64,000 nt of DNA from an uncultured Clostridia bacterium (lineage in GTDB: Bacteria > Bacillota > Clostridia > TANB77 > CAG-508). The translations under genes were made by a program, and so were the position numbers. The stretch lies in the NCBI GenBank assembly GCA_934121905.1, contig CAKOVI010000001.1, forward strand, positions 1 through 64,000, given 5' to 3'. Position 1 is the first letter of the stretch, and each line of letters starts with the position of its first letter. The notes beneath the pieces were generated by a model that did not search any database, was not told where the DNA came from, and saw only the letters and a list, made by a program, of their open reading frames with translations. Below, in pieces: positions 44,283-52,103 of this stretch.

Positions 44283-45665
44283 ATGAGAATATGGATAAAT
44301 AAAAACAAAATACTAGAAGAACAAGATGAAAAATTTTATAATGCCTATGAATTTTCAATAAAAAGAAATGAATACAGTACAATGTATACACATATGGATT
44401 ATGTATGGAGACAATTTGGTATACAAAAGTTAGATTCCATATATGAAGATTTATTTATAGTAGGGATGTCTGTATTTAGCATAGATAAGAGAATTTCCAG
44501 AACTTTATTTGATGATAATTGGACAAGAAGCTTTGAAGTATCTATTCCAGTATTAGAATTAAATAAATGGAATAGTGTAAAAGATAAATTAAATGAGACA
44601 TTAACGTTTTTAACTGGAGATATTTGGAACATAGAATTTAGAAAAACTGAAGAAATTTACATGGAATGTAATAGTAGTTTGAATAGAAGAAACAGACTAA
44701 ATAAATCTGATTATAATGCTGTATCGCTTTTTTCAGGAGGGTTAGATTCATTTTGTGGAGCTATAGAATTAATGGAACAAGGTAATTCATTATGCTTGGT
44801 TGGACATAATGAATATCCAAAATTGCGTGTCAAACAGGAAGAATTGGCACAAGCAATTAATAATGAGTATCCATCGCAAAAGTGTAAATTTATAAGCTTT
44901 TCTGCAAATTCATATGCACCTGCTAATAAAGATGGAAAGATAGAAAAGAATGAAAATACATCGAGAGGTAGATCTTTTTTATTTTTATGTATGGCAATCA
45001 CTATAGCTGGGATTATAGGAGATGAAGCTTTTGTATATATACCAGAAAATGGATTCATAGGATTAAATATCCCTTTAACTAATAGTAGAAAAGGGAGTTG
45101 TAGTACAAGAACAACGCATCCATATTTTATAGGTAATTTTAATGAAATATTAGCGGGAATTGGAATAAAAAATAAAGTTACAAATATATTTGCTTATAAA
45201 AGTAAAAGAGAAATTGTTAATAATGTAAAAGATAATATTATATTTAAACAACATGCAAAAGATACTATATCTTGTTCACATCCATGTATAACCAGATATA
45301 ACAAAAATGGCGATAAAGAATATCCTGTTAATTGTGGATATTGTTATCCGTGTTTAATAAGAAAAAGCTCTCTTATTGATGCGAAAAATATTAGCGAACA
45401 TTATACATATCCTATTATAGATTCAGACTTTTTAAGAAGTTTTGAAGGAAGAGATATTACAAATGATACTAGAGCTGTTTTTAGTAGTATATATAGATAT
45501 AATAATATAGACGAAAAAGAACTTTCTAGATTAATTAAATGTTCAGGAAAGTTGATAAATAGTGATATTGAAAAATTCAAAAATGTATACAAAAAAACAA
45601 TGAATGATTTAATTGAAATATTTTCAAAAGATCAAGAGATGAAAAAATATATAGGAATGGAGTAA
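44283..45665 (+). CDS. qatC: QatC, QueC-like PP-loop protein
   Basis: ATG 44283 after GGAGAGGAG gives 460 aa. The PP-loop SLFSGGLDSFCG (about residues 148-160) and the zinc motif (CSHPC ... CGYCYPCLIRKSS) match 7-cyano-7-deazaguanine synthase QueC. The N-terminal 140 residues are extra relative to QueC. In Qat it is essential for defence and presumably performs an ATP-dependent amide-to-nitrile type reaction on a protein rather than on preQ0 (inference). No other queuosine genes are near. Confidence 0.9.
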   Translation: MRIWINKNKILEEQDEKFYNAYEFSIKRNEYSTMYTHMDYVWRQFGIQKLDSIYEDLFIVGMSVFSIDKRISRTLFDDNWTRSFEVSIPVLELNKWNSVKDKLNETLTFLTGDIWNIEFRKTEEIYMECNSSLNRRNRLNKSDYNAVSLFSGGLDSFCGAIELMEQGNSLCLVGHNEYPKLRVKQEELAQAINNEYPSQKCKFISFSANSYAPANKDGKIEKNENTSRGRSFLFLCMAITIAGIIGDEAFVYIPENGFIGLNIPLTNSRKGSCSTRTTHPYFIGNFNEILAGIGIKNKVTNIFAYKSKREIVNNVKDNIIFKQHAKDTISCSHPCITRYNKNGDKEYPVNCGYCYPCLIRKSSLIDAKNISEHYTYPIIDSDFLRSFEGRDITNDTRAVFSSIYRYNNIDEKELSRLIKCSGKLINSDIEKFKNVYKKTMNDLIEIFSKDQEMKKYIGME

Positions 45666-45666
45666 T

Positions 45667-46386
45667 ATGATAAATTTAATAGATACACATTTTCATTTAG
45701 ACTTTTATAAAAATCATAAAGAAATATATAATGACATCAATAAATTACATCAATATACTTTATGTGTAACAAACTCACCAGAAGTATATGAAGAATGTCA
45801 AAAGTTGTACTTTAATACGAAATATCTTAAATTTGCTTTAGGATTTAATCCAAAATCAAATAATTCTGAAGAAAGTTTTCGAATGTTTCTCAATAAGTTT
45901 AAAGGAGCTATGTATATAGGAGAGGTAGGATTAGATTTTTCTAGACAATATAAAAATGTAATTAATGAACAAATAAGATACTTTGACAAAATAGTTGGAA
46001 TGTGTTCAAGTACAAATAAAATTTTGTCTGTGCATACAAAAAATGCAGAAGATAAAATAATAGAAATAGTAAAAAAATATAGACCGAAGAAATGTATTAT
46101 TCATTGGTTTACAGGGAATGAGGAACAATTAAAAAAACTAATAGACTTGGGATGTTATTTTTCAATTAACGCTAATATGGTAATTAAGAATAATACTAAA
46201 TTATTCTTAATTCCAAAAGACAAACTATTGATAGAAAGTGATGGCCCTTTTACAAAAGTTAATGGTAAAAAATATGAACCAAGGTTTTTAGCTGAACAAT
46301 ATGAAATTATATCAAGTTTTTTTGAGGAAGAAAATCTTAAAGAGATAGTATATAAAAATTTTAAGACAATTCTTACTTTAGAATGA
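45667..46386 (+). CDS. qatD: QatD, TatD-like metallo-DNase
   Basis: This 239-aa protein has the TatD metal ligands: DTHFHLD (HxH), GEVGLD (Glu), VHTKNAE (His), IHWFTG (His) and ESDGPF (Asp). TatD enzymes are 3'-5' exonucleases on single-stranded DNA. As last gene of the Qat operon it is expected to be the nuclease effector. It starts one base after the qatC stop codon. Confidence 0.9.
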   Translation: MINLIDTHFHLDFYKNHKEIYNDINKLHQYTLCVTNSPEVYEECQKLYFNTKYLKFALGFNPKSNNSEESFRMFLNKFKGAMYIGEVGLDFSRQYKNVINEQIRYFDKIVGMCSSTNKILSVHTKNAEDKIIEIVKKYRPKKCIIHWFTGNEEQLKKLIDLGCYFSINANMVIKNNTKLFLIPKDKLLIESDGPFTKVNGKKYEPRFLAEQYEIISSFFEEENLKEIVYKNFKTILTLE

Positions 46387-46392
46387 TATGAA

Positions 46393-46444
46393 AAAAAGTG
46401 TGAAAAATGACTTTTAAACTCAAAAGTCATTTTTCACACTTTTT
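46393..46444. terminator. Bidirectional terminator after qatD
   Basis: A very long perfect stem (AAAAAGTGTGAAAAATGAC with its complement) is flanked by T-runs on both strands. It also ends the convergent 97-aa gene. Confidence 0.9.
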
Positions 46445-46450
46445 ATTATG

Positions 46451-46744
46451 CTATAAATTCATACTACCACCAATTAGCTGTACTCCATCACAAAAACCAT
46501 TTCTATAATATTTCTCATTCCAATAGAAAATATAATCCATAAAATTCTCATCAAGCAGATCAAGTTGTTTCTTAACATACTTTTTATTCTGTTCAGGAAC
46601 ATTCTTCAAGATTCTCTCAGAAATCTCATCAAAATAAACAAAATGCTTTTTATCCTCATCACAATTTAAAGAACATAAATCATCCTCTCTAAACATTAAC
46701 CAATCTTTCAAAATATCATCATTAACTTCTCTTAAATTATTCAT
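46451..46744 (-). CDS. Small acidic protein at the right end of the element, unknown function
   Basis: I do not recognise this 97-aa helical, acidic protein. The final motif YRNGFCDGVQLIGGSM resembles the C-terminal GF-x-x-G-x-x-L/M helix of the small DUF6809-like helical proteins, but the match is weak. AGGAGG precedes the ATG. Confidence 0.5.
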   Translation of the reverse strand: MNNLREVNDDILKDWLMFREDDLCSLNCDEDKKHFVYFDEISERILKNVPEQNKKYVKKQLDLLDENFMDYIFYWNEKYYRNGFCDGVQLIGGSMNL

Positions 46745-46947
46745 AATCTAAATCCTCCTAAAAATTAAAATTTTTCTCAATAAAAAACGAATTTAAAAGT
46801 TTCTAAGTTCCTTACGTCACTAAAAAACTCTAAAATTCGCATATTTATTTTCTATGGAGCTTTTCTTCACTATCGTTCGAAAATTCCAAGAAAATAAAAA
46901 TATCTCTTACAAGAGCCAATTTCGTAAGAACAAACGTACCATGCCAA

Positions 46948-46968
46948 TTGGGTAAAAATTGGGTAAAA
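46948..46968 (+). repeat. Right pair of TTGGGTAAAA direct repeats (putative integrase arm sites)
   Basis: Units at 46948 and 46959 match the left pair in sequence, spacing and orientation. Confidence 0.75.
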
Positions 46969-47086
46969 TCTTCTCCAAAAACACCCTAAAAATGCACAAA
47001 TGTTCTATAAACTAAAACTCTTGTAAATACTGAAATACCAACAGAAACCCTAATTTTCACAAGACCACAAAAACACGTCAAACCTC

Positions 47087-47102
47087 GCTCATAACCCGAA
47101 GG
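47087..47102 (+). repeat. Right attachment core (att direct repeat)
   Basis: GCTCATAACCCGAAGG is identical to 23610-23625. Flanking bases differ on both sides, and no tRNA sequence follows. Confidence 0.85.
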
Positions 47103-47245
47103 CAGACCCCAAAAATTAATGCTCACATAACCATCAAAAAATTATAAGGCAAATAAAAAAATACTATTCAAAAAAAACATATTATGCTATAATAACAAAA
47201 ATAATTAAAACAACCACAACAATTAAATAAACAAAGGAGATTAAC

Positions 47246-47656
47246 ATGATAAAACAAATAGTAAAAGACATACTATTCCTATCACAAAAAGCAGAAAAAG
47301 CAACAGAAAAAGACAAATATATAGCATATGAATTGCTAGAAACATTAAAAGCAAATAAAGACAAATGTGTAGGATTAGCTGCAAACATGATAGGATATAA
47401 CAAATCAATAATTTGCATATCAAGCGGATTATATGATTTCATAATGATAAATCCAATTATAACAAAGAAGGCTAAAGAATATGAAACAGAAGAAGGGTGC
47501 CTATCACTAATAGGTCAAAGAAAATGCAAGAGATACAAAGAAATTGAAGTAGAATATTTTGATATAAACTTTAATAAAAAACATGAAAAATATACAGACT
47601 TTATTGCAGAGATAATACAACACGAAATTGACCACACAAATGGAATAATAATATAA
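47246..47656 (+). CDS. def: Peptide deformylase-like metallohydrolase
   Basis: This 136-aa protein shows the three PDF motifs: CVGLAANMIG (motif I), EEGCLS (motif II with the Cys ligand) and QHEIDHTNG (HExxH). In motif I the usual catalytic Gln of GxGLAAxQ is Met, a change seen in a clostridial subgroup; activity on formyl-Met is therefore uncertain. At 136 aa it is on the short side. AAAGGAG precedes the ATG. It is followed 42 nt later by the bile salt hydrolase gene, probably in one operon. Confidence 0.8.
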   Translation: MIKQIVKDILFLSQKAEKATEKDKYIAYELLETLKANKDKCVGLAANMIGYNKSIICISSGLYDFIMINPIITKKAKEYETEEGCLSLIGQRKCKRYKEIEVEYFDINFNKKHEKYTDFIAEIIQHEIDHTNGIII

Positions 47657-47698
47657 AAAAGTATATGATATAAAAATATTTAAACAAGGAGGACAATT

Positions 47699-48673
47699 AT
47701 GTGCACAGCAATAACCTATAAAACCAAAGACTTTTACTTTGGAAGAACACTAGACTATGAATATTCATACAAAGAAGAAATAACAATAACACCAAGAAAC
47801 TATAAATTTAATTTCAAAAATGAATCTATAATAACAAATCACTATGCAATAATAGGAATGGCATATGTAGCTGAAAACTATCCACTATACTATGATGCAA
47901 CTAACGAAAAAGGTCTAGGAATGGCAGGATTAAATTTTGTTGGAAATGCTTATTATAATGAATCAATTCAAGGAAAAGACAATATTGCCCAGTTCGAATT
48001 TATACCATGGATACTAAGTCAATGTGCAACAACTAATGAAGCAAGAAATTTAATACAAAAGATAAATATTCTAAATATACCATTTAATAGTCAGTTACCA
48101 TTAGCTAAACTACATTGGCTAATATCAGATGAAAATGAATCAATAACAGTAGAAACAGTAAAAGAGGGGATAAAAATATATAATAATCCAGTAGGGGTAT
48201 TAACAAATAATCCACCATTTGACAAGCAACTATTTGCTTTAAATAACTATATAAATTTGTCAAATGAATCTCCAAAAAATAAATTTGCTGATGGGCTAGA
48301 ATTACAGCAATATAGCAGAGGCATGGGAGCAATAGGACTTCCGGGAGATTTATCATCACAGTCAAGGTTTGTTAGAGCATCATTTGTGAAGATGAATTCA
48401 GTTTCGGGAGAATCGGAAAATGAAAGTGTAAGCCAATTTTTCCATATATTAAATTCTGTTGAACAACAAAGAGGATGTTGTAAATTGGGTGACGGAAAAT
48501 ATGAAATAACAATTTATGCTTCATGTTGTAATGCTACAAAAGGAATATATTATTATACTACTTATGATAATCACCAGATTAATGCTGTTGATATGAATAG
48601 AGAAGATTTAGATGGGGAGGAAATTATTAGGTATTCATTAATAAAAGGAGAACATATTAATTATCAAAACTAA
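47699..48673 (+). CDS. bsh: Bile salt hydrolase (choloylglycine hydrolase, Ntn family)
   Basis: This 324-aa protein exposes the nucleophile Cys2 after removal of Met1. All known catalytic residues fall at canonical numbers: Cys2, Arg16, Asp19 (FGRTLD), Asn79 (GLNF), Asn170 (LTNNPP) and Arg223 (SQSRFVR). It removes glycine or taurine from conjugated bile acids in the gut and acts in the cytosol. AAGGAGGA precedes the ATG. The full active site and length make a penicillin V acylase less likely. Confidence 0.93.
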   Translation: MCTAITYKTKDFYFGRTLDYEYSYKEEITITPRNYKFNFKNESIITNHYAIIGMAYVAENYPLYYDATNEKGLGMAGLNFVGNAYYNESIQGKDNIAQFEFIPWILSQCATTNEARNLIQKINILNIPFNSQLPLAKLHWLISDENESITVETVKEGIKIYNNPVGVLTNNPPFDKQLFALNNYINLSNESPKNKFADGLELQQYSRGMGAIGLPGDLSSQSRFVRASFVKMNSVSGESENESVSQFFHILNSVEQQRGCCKLGDGKYEITIYASCCNATKGIYYYTTYDNHQINAVDMNREDLDGEEIIRYSLIKGEHINYQN

Positions 48674-48695
48674 TATAATTATAGCAAATAATTAG

Positions 48696-48731
48696 AAAAA
48701 TGTTTAGGTGCTACTACCTAAACATTTTTTT
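48696..48731. terminator. Terminator after bsh
   Basis: AAAAATGTTTAGGT pairs with ACCTAAACATTTTTT around GCTACT. It can serve both convergent genes. Confidence 0.85.
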
Positions 48732-48751
48732 AAAACAAATAAAATAAAACA

Positions 48752-50117
48752 TTACAATCCTAAATACTCCCTAACACTCTCCAAAATCCCATCAACATAA
48801 CTACCACCAAAACTACTCAAATTTTGCCAATCCCTTAAAACAGAAGCATAACCCAAGTTAACCACATAGCTCTCGCTACCAACATTAGAATTAACATAAT
48901 GATTAGTACCATAAACCTTATTTCTACCATCAATAAAAGCATTAGTAGAAATACCACCAGTTTCGCGAATCACATACAAATAAGGAGTAGAAGTAGAGAT
49001 ATTATAAGGTTCATAATTATTCTTTTCAGCTTTTGCCTTAAATGCTGCTATATCAGAAGAAGTAAAATTTCTAACATAAACTCCGGTCAGCCTTTTTAAA
49101 ACTTGTGTATTCAGAATAATACGAATTAGCCTTTTGAACAATATTATTGGCAAGTAAAGTTGCAAAATCTAAATTACAATTACTAGGAGCATACACTTCA
49201 ATTCCACCAGTATTCTTATTGTAAGAATTATTATTCATATCAAGAGAAATTAAAAGTTTAGCATGAGAAGCATTTAAAATATTAATTCTGCCATCGTCAT
49301 CATACATATTCTTTGTAGTATCCTCTTTAGAAGAAGAATTGTTATCACGAGATATGAAAACTTTAAGTCCTAAATCTTCCAATTTACTTTTTAAATCTGT
49401 AGCAACACTTAAAAGTAGGTTAGATTCAGTTGTATTGTCAATGATAGTACCAGTATCAGTTCCACCATGTGCAGGGTCAATTGCAATATCATACACATCA
49501 TCTGGCAAACTTTGAATTTGAGATACCTTAATAGCAATGTAAGGAATATCTTTGTAAGATTCAAATGAAATGTTAATTTTATTATTGCTATTATTTTTAG
49601 TTATAGTATAATATGTAATATCATTGCAATTTGAGCTGTTAGTTAGAGAATAATATTTAATATCACCATTTGAATATGTAGCTTTAATTAAAAGATAATA
49701 CGTATCTGGGCTTAAATCATCTAAATTTAATCCTCTATTTATTTCATCAGATGTTAGAAATGAACATGTATTATCAGAAAAAGTAAAGCTGGATTTTAAA
49801 GTTGTTTCATTACCATCTAAAGTTCTAATAATTAAATCAACATAATTTATTTTTATTCCTGATATTTTTAATATATCAAAAGAACCCTCTATATTAAAAT
49901 GTGTACCATATACTGCGTATTTTGAAACATTAACTTTTGTATTTTTATCAATTTGACTAAAGATTGCATTCTTTTGTGTCTCTTCAATTTGAGAAGGGTT
50001 TGTATCTTTGTGAAATTTTATAAAAATTAATACGCACATCAACATTATAAAGAGAACTACAATAATTTTTAAGTAAAACTCTTTAGGTTTAGTTAAATTT
50101 AATTTCAATAAAATCAC
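48752..50117 (-). CDS. Membrane-anchored N-acetylmuramoyl-L-alanine amidase (Amidase_3), read through a +1 shift at CGG
   Basis: The first frame (from 50117) has a signal anchor (IIVVLFIMLMCVLIFI), a middle beta domain, and the start of Amidase_3 with zinc motif DPAHGG, Glu in TESNLLL and a later SLDMN. It stops three codons after CGG (49085-49083). The other frame completes the domain: GVYVRNF, YVIRETGG with catalytic Glu, and a C-terminal helix. Skipping the C gives KADGVYVRNF and about 455 aa. It cleaves the amide bond between MurNAc and the stem peptide outside the membrane. Pseudogene or assembly error are alternatives. Confidence 0.85.
49083..49085 (-). other. Candidate +1 frameshift codon (GAC C GGA) in the amidase gene
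   Basis: CGG in frame is followed by a stop after three codons. Skipping its C reads GGA GTT TAT and restores the Amidase_3 core. Confidence 0.55.
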
Positions 50118-50170
50118 CTCATATTGTGTTTTTTCTAATAGTACAAGAAAAATGCAAATATGTCAATAAA

Positions 50171-50527
50171 TTACTCGATTTCTATCAATTTTAAATTATA
50201 TTTGTCCTCGAAAACCTTTTTTTTGGCAATATATTCTTTTGTTTTAAAACCTTTTACATCAATGACATCATATGTTCCATCATTATTAAAAACAATAAAA
50301 TCTGCTTTATATTTTAAACCAGGTGCTAAGATGAAAGTAGGCTGCAAGCAAAAACCTTTTATGTCATTACATTTTAATCTTAATTTTAAATCATTATAAT
50401 AATTTGCTTCTTTTAAACTATCGAAGGTGTGACCATCTACAGAAGTTTTATATGACCTGTATTTGGCTTTTTTTGATGTTTTTTTATCTGTATAATTTTT
50501 ATAATCTTCTACGCTCCAGTGTTCCAT
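50171..50527 (-). CDS. DUF1064 family protein (PD-(D/E)xK-like, phage-type nuclease)
   Basis: This 118-aa protein carries the family phrases TSVDGHTFDSLKEANYY (with FDSxxEA), LQPTFILAPG, YKADFIVF and DVIDVKGFKT. The D...D-x-K arrangement is that of restriction-endonuclease-like folds. DUF1064 is common in phages and is predicted to process DNA. As a lone chromosomal gene it may be a phage remnant. Terminator-like repeats lie upstream. Confidence 0.85.
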   Translation of the reverse strand: MEHWSVEDYKNYTDKKTSKKAKYRSYKTSVDGHTFDSLKEANYYNDLKLRLKCNDIKGFCLQPTFILAPGLKYKADFIVFNNDGTYDVIDVKGFKTKEYIAKKKVFEDKYNLKLIEIE

Positions 50528-50570
50528 AATTTTTTATCCTTTCTCGTATCTTATTGGTGTTCCATTGGAA

Positions 50571-50628
50571 CCATTGGGGTCGGTTCTTTTTGATCCAATT
50601 TTGGGACCAAAAAGAACCGACCTCAATG
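50571..50628. repeat. Dispersed GGTCGGTTCTTTTT inverted repeat, copy 5
   Basis: CCATTGGGGTCGGTTCTTTT pairs with AAAAGAACCGACCTCAATGG around a spacer that itself contains GATCCAA/TTGGGACC. Confidence 0.85.
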
Positions 50629-50694
50629 GTCCCTTACAAACAAATATTTTACTAAAAGCTACCAAATATGTCAATAAATAATCAAAAATAAAAC

Positions 50695-50722
50695 TTGTAA
50701 AAAATAAAAAATGTGATATAAT
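50695..50722 (+). promoter_or_regulatory. Promoter of rubrerythrin
   Basis: TTGTAA (50695-50700), a 16-bp spacer and TATAAT (50717-50722). AGGAGG follows before the ATG. Confidence 0.75.
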
Positions 50723-50747
50723 AAGAAAAAAATTAGGAGGTACTAAA

Positions 50748-51281
50748 ATGGATTTAAAAGGAACAAAAACAGAAGCTAATTTAAAGACAGCATTTGCAGG
50801 AGAATCTCAAGCAAGAAATAAATATACTTATTTTGCAAGTCAAGCAAAAAAAGATGGATATGAACAAATAGCAGCAATATTTGAAGAAACTGCACATAAT
50901 GAAAAAGAACACGCTAAAATGTGGTTTAAAGAATTAAATGGAATAGGTAGCACAGCTGAAAACTTAAAAGCAGCAGCTGATGGAGAAAACTATGAATGGA
51001 CAGATATGTATGAAGAATTTGCTAAAACAGCTAAAGAAGAAGGATTTGACAGAATTGCTTATTTATTTGAAGCAGTTGGTAAAATAGAAAAAGAACATGA
51101 AGAAAGATTTAAAAAACTATTAGAAAATGTTGAAGATGGAAAAGTTTTCGAAGCAGGAGAAGTAAAGATTTGGAAATGCAGAAATTGTGGTCATATAGTT
51201 GTTGGTACAAAAGCTCCAGAAGTTTGCCCAGTTTGTAATCATCCAAAAGCTTATTTTGAAATTAAAGCTGAAAATTATTAA
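50748..51281 (+). CDS. rbr: Rubrerythrin
   Basis: This 177-aa protein has an N-terminal ferritin-like diiron domain with two E-x-x-H-x-x-E-type motifs (EETAHNEKEH; EAVGKIEKEHEER) and a C-terminal rubredoxin domain (CRNCGHIV ... CPVCNH) binding one iron. It reduces hydrogen peroxide in anaerobes using electrons from NADH via rubredoxin. It is transcribed alone from its own promoter. Confidence 0.96.
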   Translation: MDLKGTKTEANLKTAFAGESQARNKYTYFASQAKKDGYEQIAAIFEETAHNEKEHAKMWFKELNGIGSTAENLKAAADGENYEWTDMYEEFAKTAKEEGFDRIAYLFEAVGKIEKEHEERFKKLLENVEDGKVFEAGEVKIWKCRNCGHIVVGTKAPEVCPVCNHPKAYFEIKAENY

Positions 51282-51285
51282 TGTT

Positions 51286-51320
51286 AAAATCTCGGAAATG
51301 AAATATTTTCGGGATTTTTT
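51286..51320 (+). terminator. Terminator after rubrerythrin
   Basis: AAATCTCGGAAAT pairs with ATTTTCGGGATTT, followed by TTTT. Confidence 0.8.
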
Positions 51321-51354
51321 ATAAATTAAAAATATAAGAAAAAATAATAATATA

Positions 51355-51399
51355 CATTAGAAATATTAATTTTGCTAATTGACATAATAATGATATAAT
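51355..51399 (+). promoter_or_regulatory. Promoter with ATTAATTTTGCTAAT box (putative LysR site), sufu-like gene
   Basis: The box at 51365-51379 has inverted ATTA/TAAT ends as in LysR T-N11-A sites and overlaps a -35 (TTGCTA 51372-51377). TATAAT is at 51394-51399. Together with its 10-bp left flank it recurs at 53002. Confidence 0.65.
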
Positions 51400-51447
51400 C
51401 TATTTAGATATTTGAATAAAAAAAGATAAATTAGTGGAGGTAATATT

Positions 51448-52071
51448 ATGGAAAATGAAATGAAATCAACAGGATGGGATGCAATAACAGAATTATGTGA
51501 TAAGGTATATCCTAATCAAACAGATCCAAAGCATTATGGTACTTTAATAAGTTGGGAATTAGGAGGCAATGACCCACTTAAAGGTATAAGTGTATATGAT
51601 GGAGGAGATTATTGGCATTTTATAACTTATGGATTATCTGCATTATATGAAAAAAAATCGAAAGTAAAAGAAGTAAGTGGATATGGTATGGAATTTACAT
51701 TAAAATTAAAAAAGGATAAATACGAAGATGAAGAGAAAGAGATACGTGGGATATGTGGAATTTTGCAATCTATAGCGAGAATGACTTTTGTAAATGGTGA
51801 AATTTTTCGTGCATATGAATACTTATATACAGGACAAACAACAGGCATTGATTGGAACCAAAAATCTAATATAACAGGATTTATTACTATACCAGATGAT
51901 AAGTTTCATGAAATTAATACGCCAAATGGTAAAGTTAAATTTGTTGAGTTTGTTGGTGTTACTGACAGTGAACTTAAGGCTATTATAAATAAAAATATTA
52001 GTATAAAAGGATTATACGAAAAAATTGGTAGTGATATAACTAATTATAATAGAAAACCAGTTATAAAATAG
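51448..52071 (+). CDS. Suppressor-of-fused (SUFU) domain protein
   Basis: This 207-aa protein has the bacterial SUFU-like pattern: TGWDAITELCDKVYP, then NDPLKGISVYDGGDYWHFIT with YGLSALYEK and SGYGMEFTLKL. Bacterial SUFU domains are often immunity proteins against polymorphic toxins or of unknown function. GGAGG precedes the ATG. The LysR gene follows 32 nt later on the same strand, so both may be one transcript. No toxin is adjacent. Confidence 0.85.
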   Translation: MENEMKSTGWDAITELCDKVYPNQTDPKHYGTLISWELGGNDPLKGISVYDGGDYWHFITYGLSALYEKKSKVKEVSGYGMEFTLKLKKDKYEDEEKEIRGICGILQSIARMTFVNGEIFRAYEYLYTGQTTGIDWNQKSNITGFITIPDDKFHEINTPNGKVKFVEFVGVTDSELKAIINKNISIKGLYEKIGSDITNYNRKPVIK

Positions 52072-52103
52072 TAGAAATTAAAAATTAAGAAAGGAAACAA
52101 AAA

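Larger units (their letters stand above)
23610..47102. mobile_element. 23.5-kb tRNA-fMet-type integrative element carrying a defence island
   Basis: The element is bounded by the 16-bp direct repeat GCTCATAACCCGAAGG (23610-23625 and 47087-47102). Inside each end are paired TTGGGTAAAA sites (23751-23771; 46948-46968), placed like arm sites for the integrase. It encodes a tyrosine recombinase, an excisionase-like protein, two replication proteins and a hairpin-rich region, but no recognisable relaxase, conjugation or capsid gene. It therefore looks like a small integrative or satellite-type element that needs a helper. Cargo is almost wholly anti-phage: CBASS-like, type I R-M, RloAB and Qat. 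Confidence 0.85.
46745..47245. other. Non-coding right end of the element and chromosomal junction
   Basis: No ORF or RNA gene is visible in these 500 bp. The stretch holds the right arm repeats (46948-46968), the right att core (47087-47102) and, beyond it, a probable -10 box (TATAAT 47188-47193) for the deformylase-like gene. Confidence 0.6.

Noticed and set aside
44283..46386. Queuosine biosynthesis (queC) plus housekeeping tatD
   Set aside because: No other queuosine genes are present; the KAP ATPase and QatB partner genes in order point to the Qat defence system.
23610..47102. Complete prophage or conjugative element
   Set aside because: No capsid, terminase, tail, relaxase or type IV secretion genes were seen between the att repeats.
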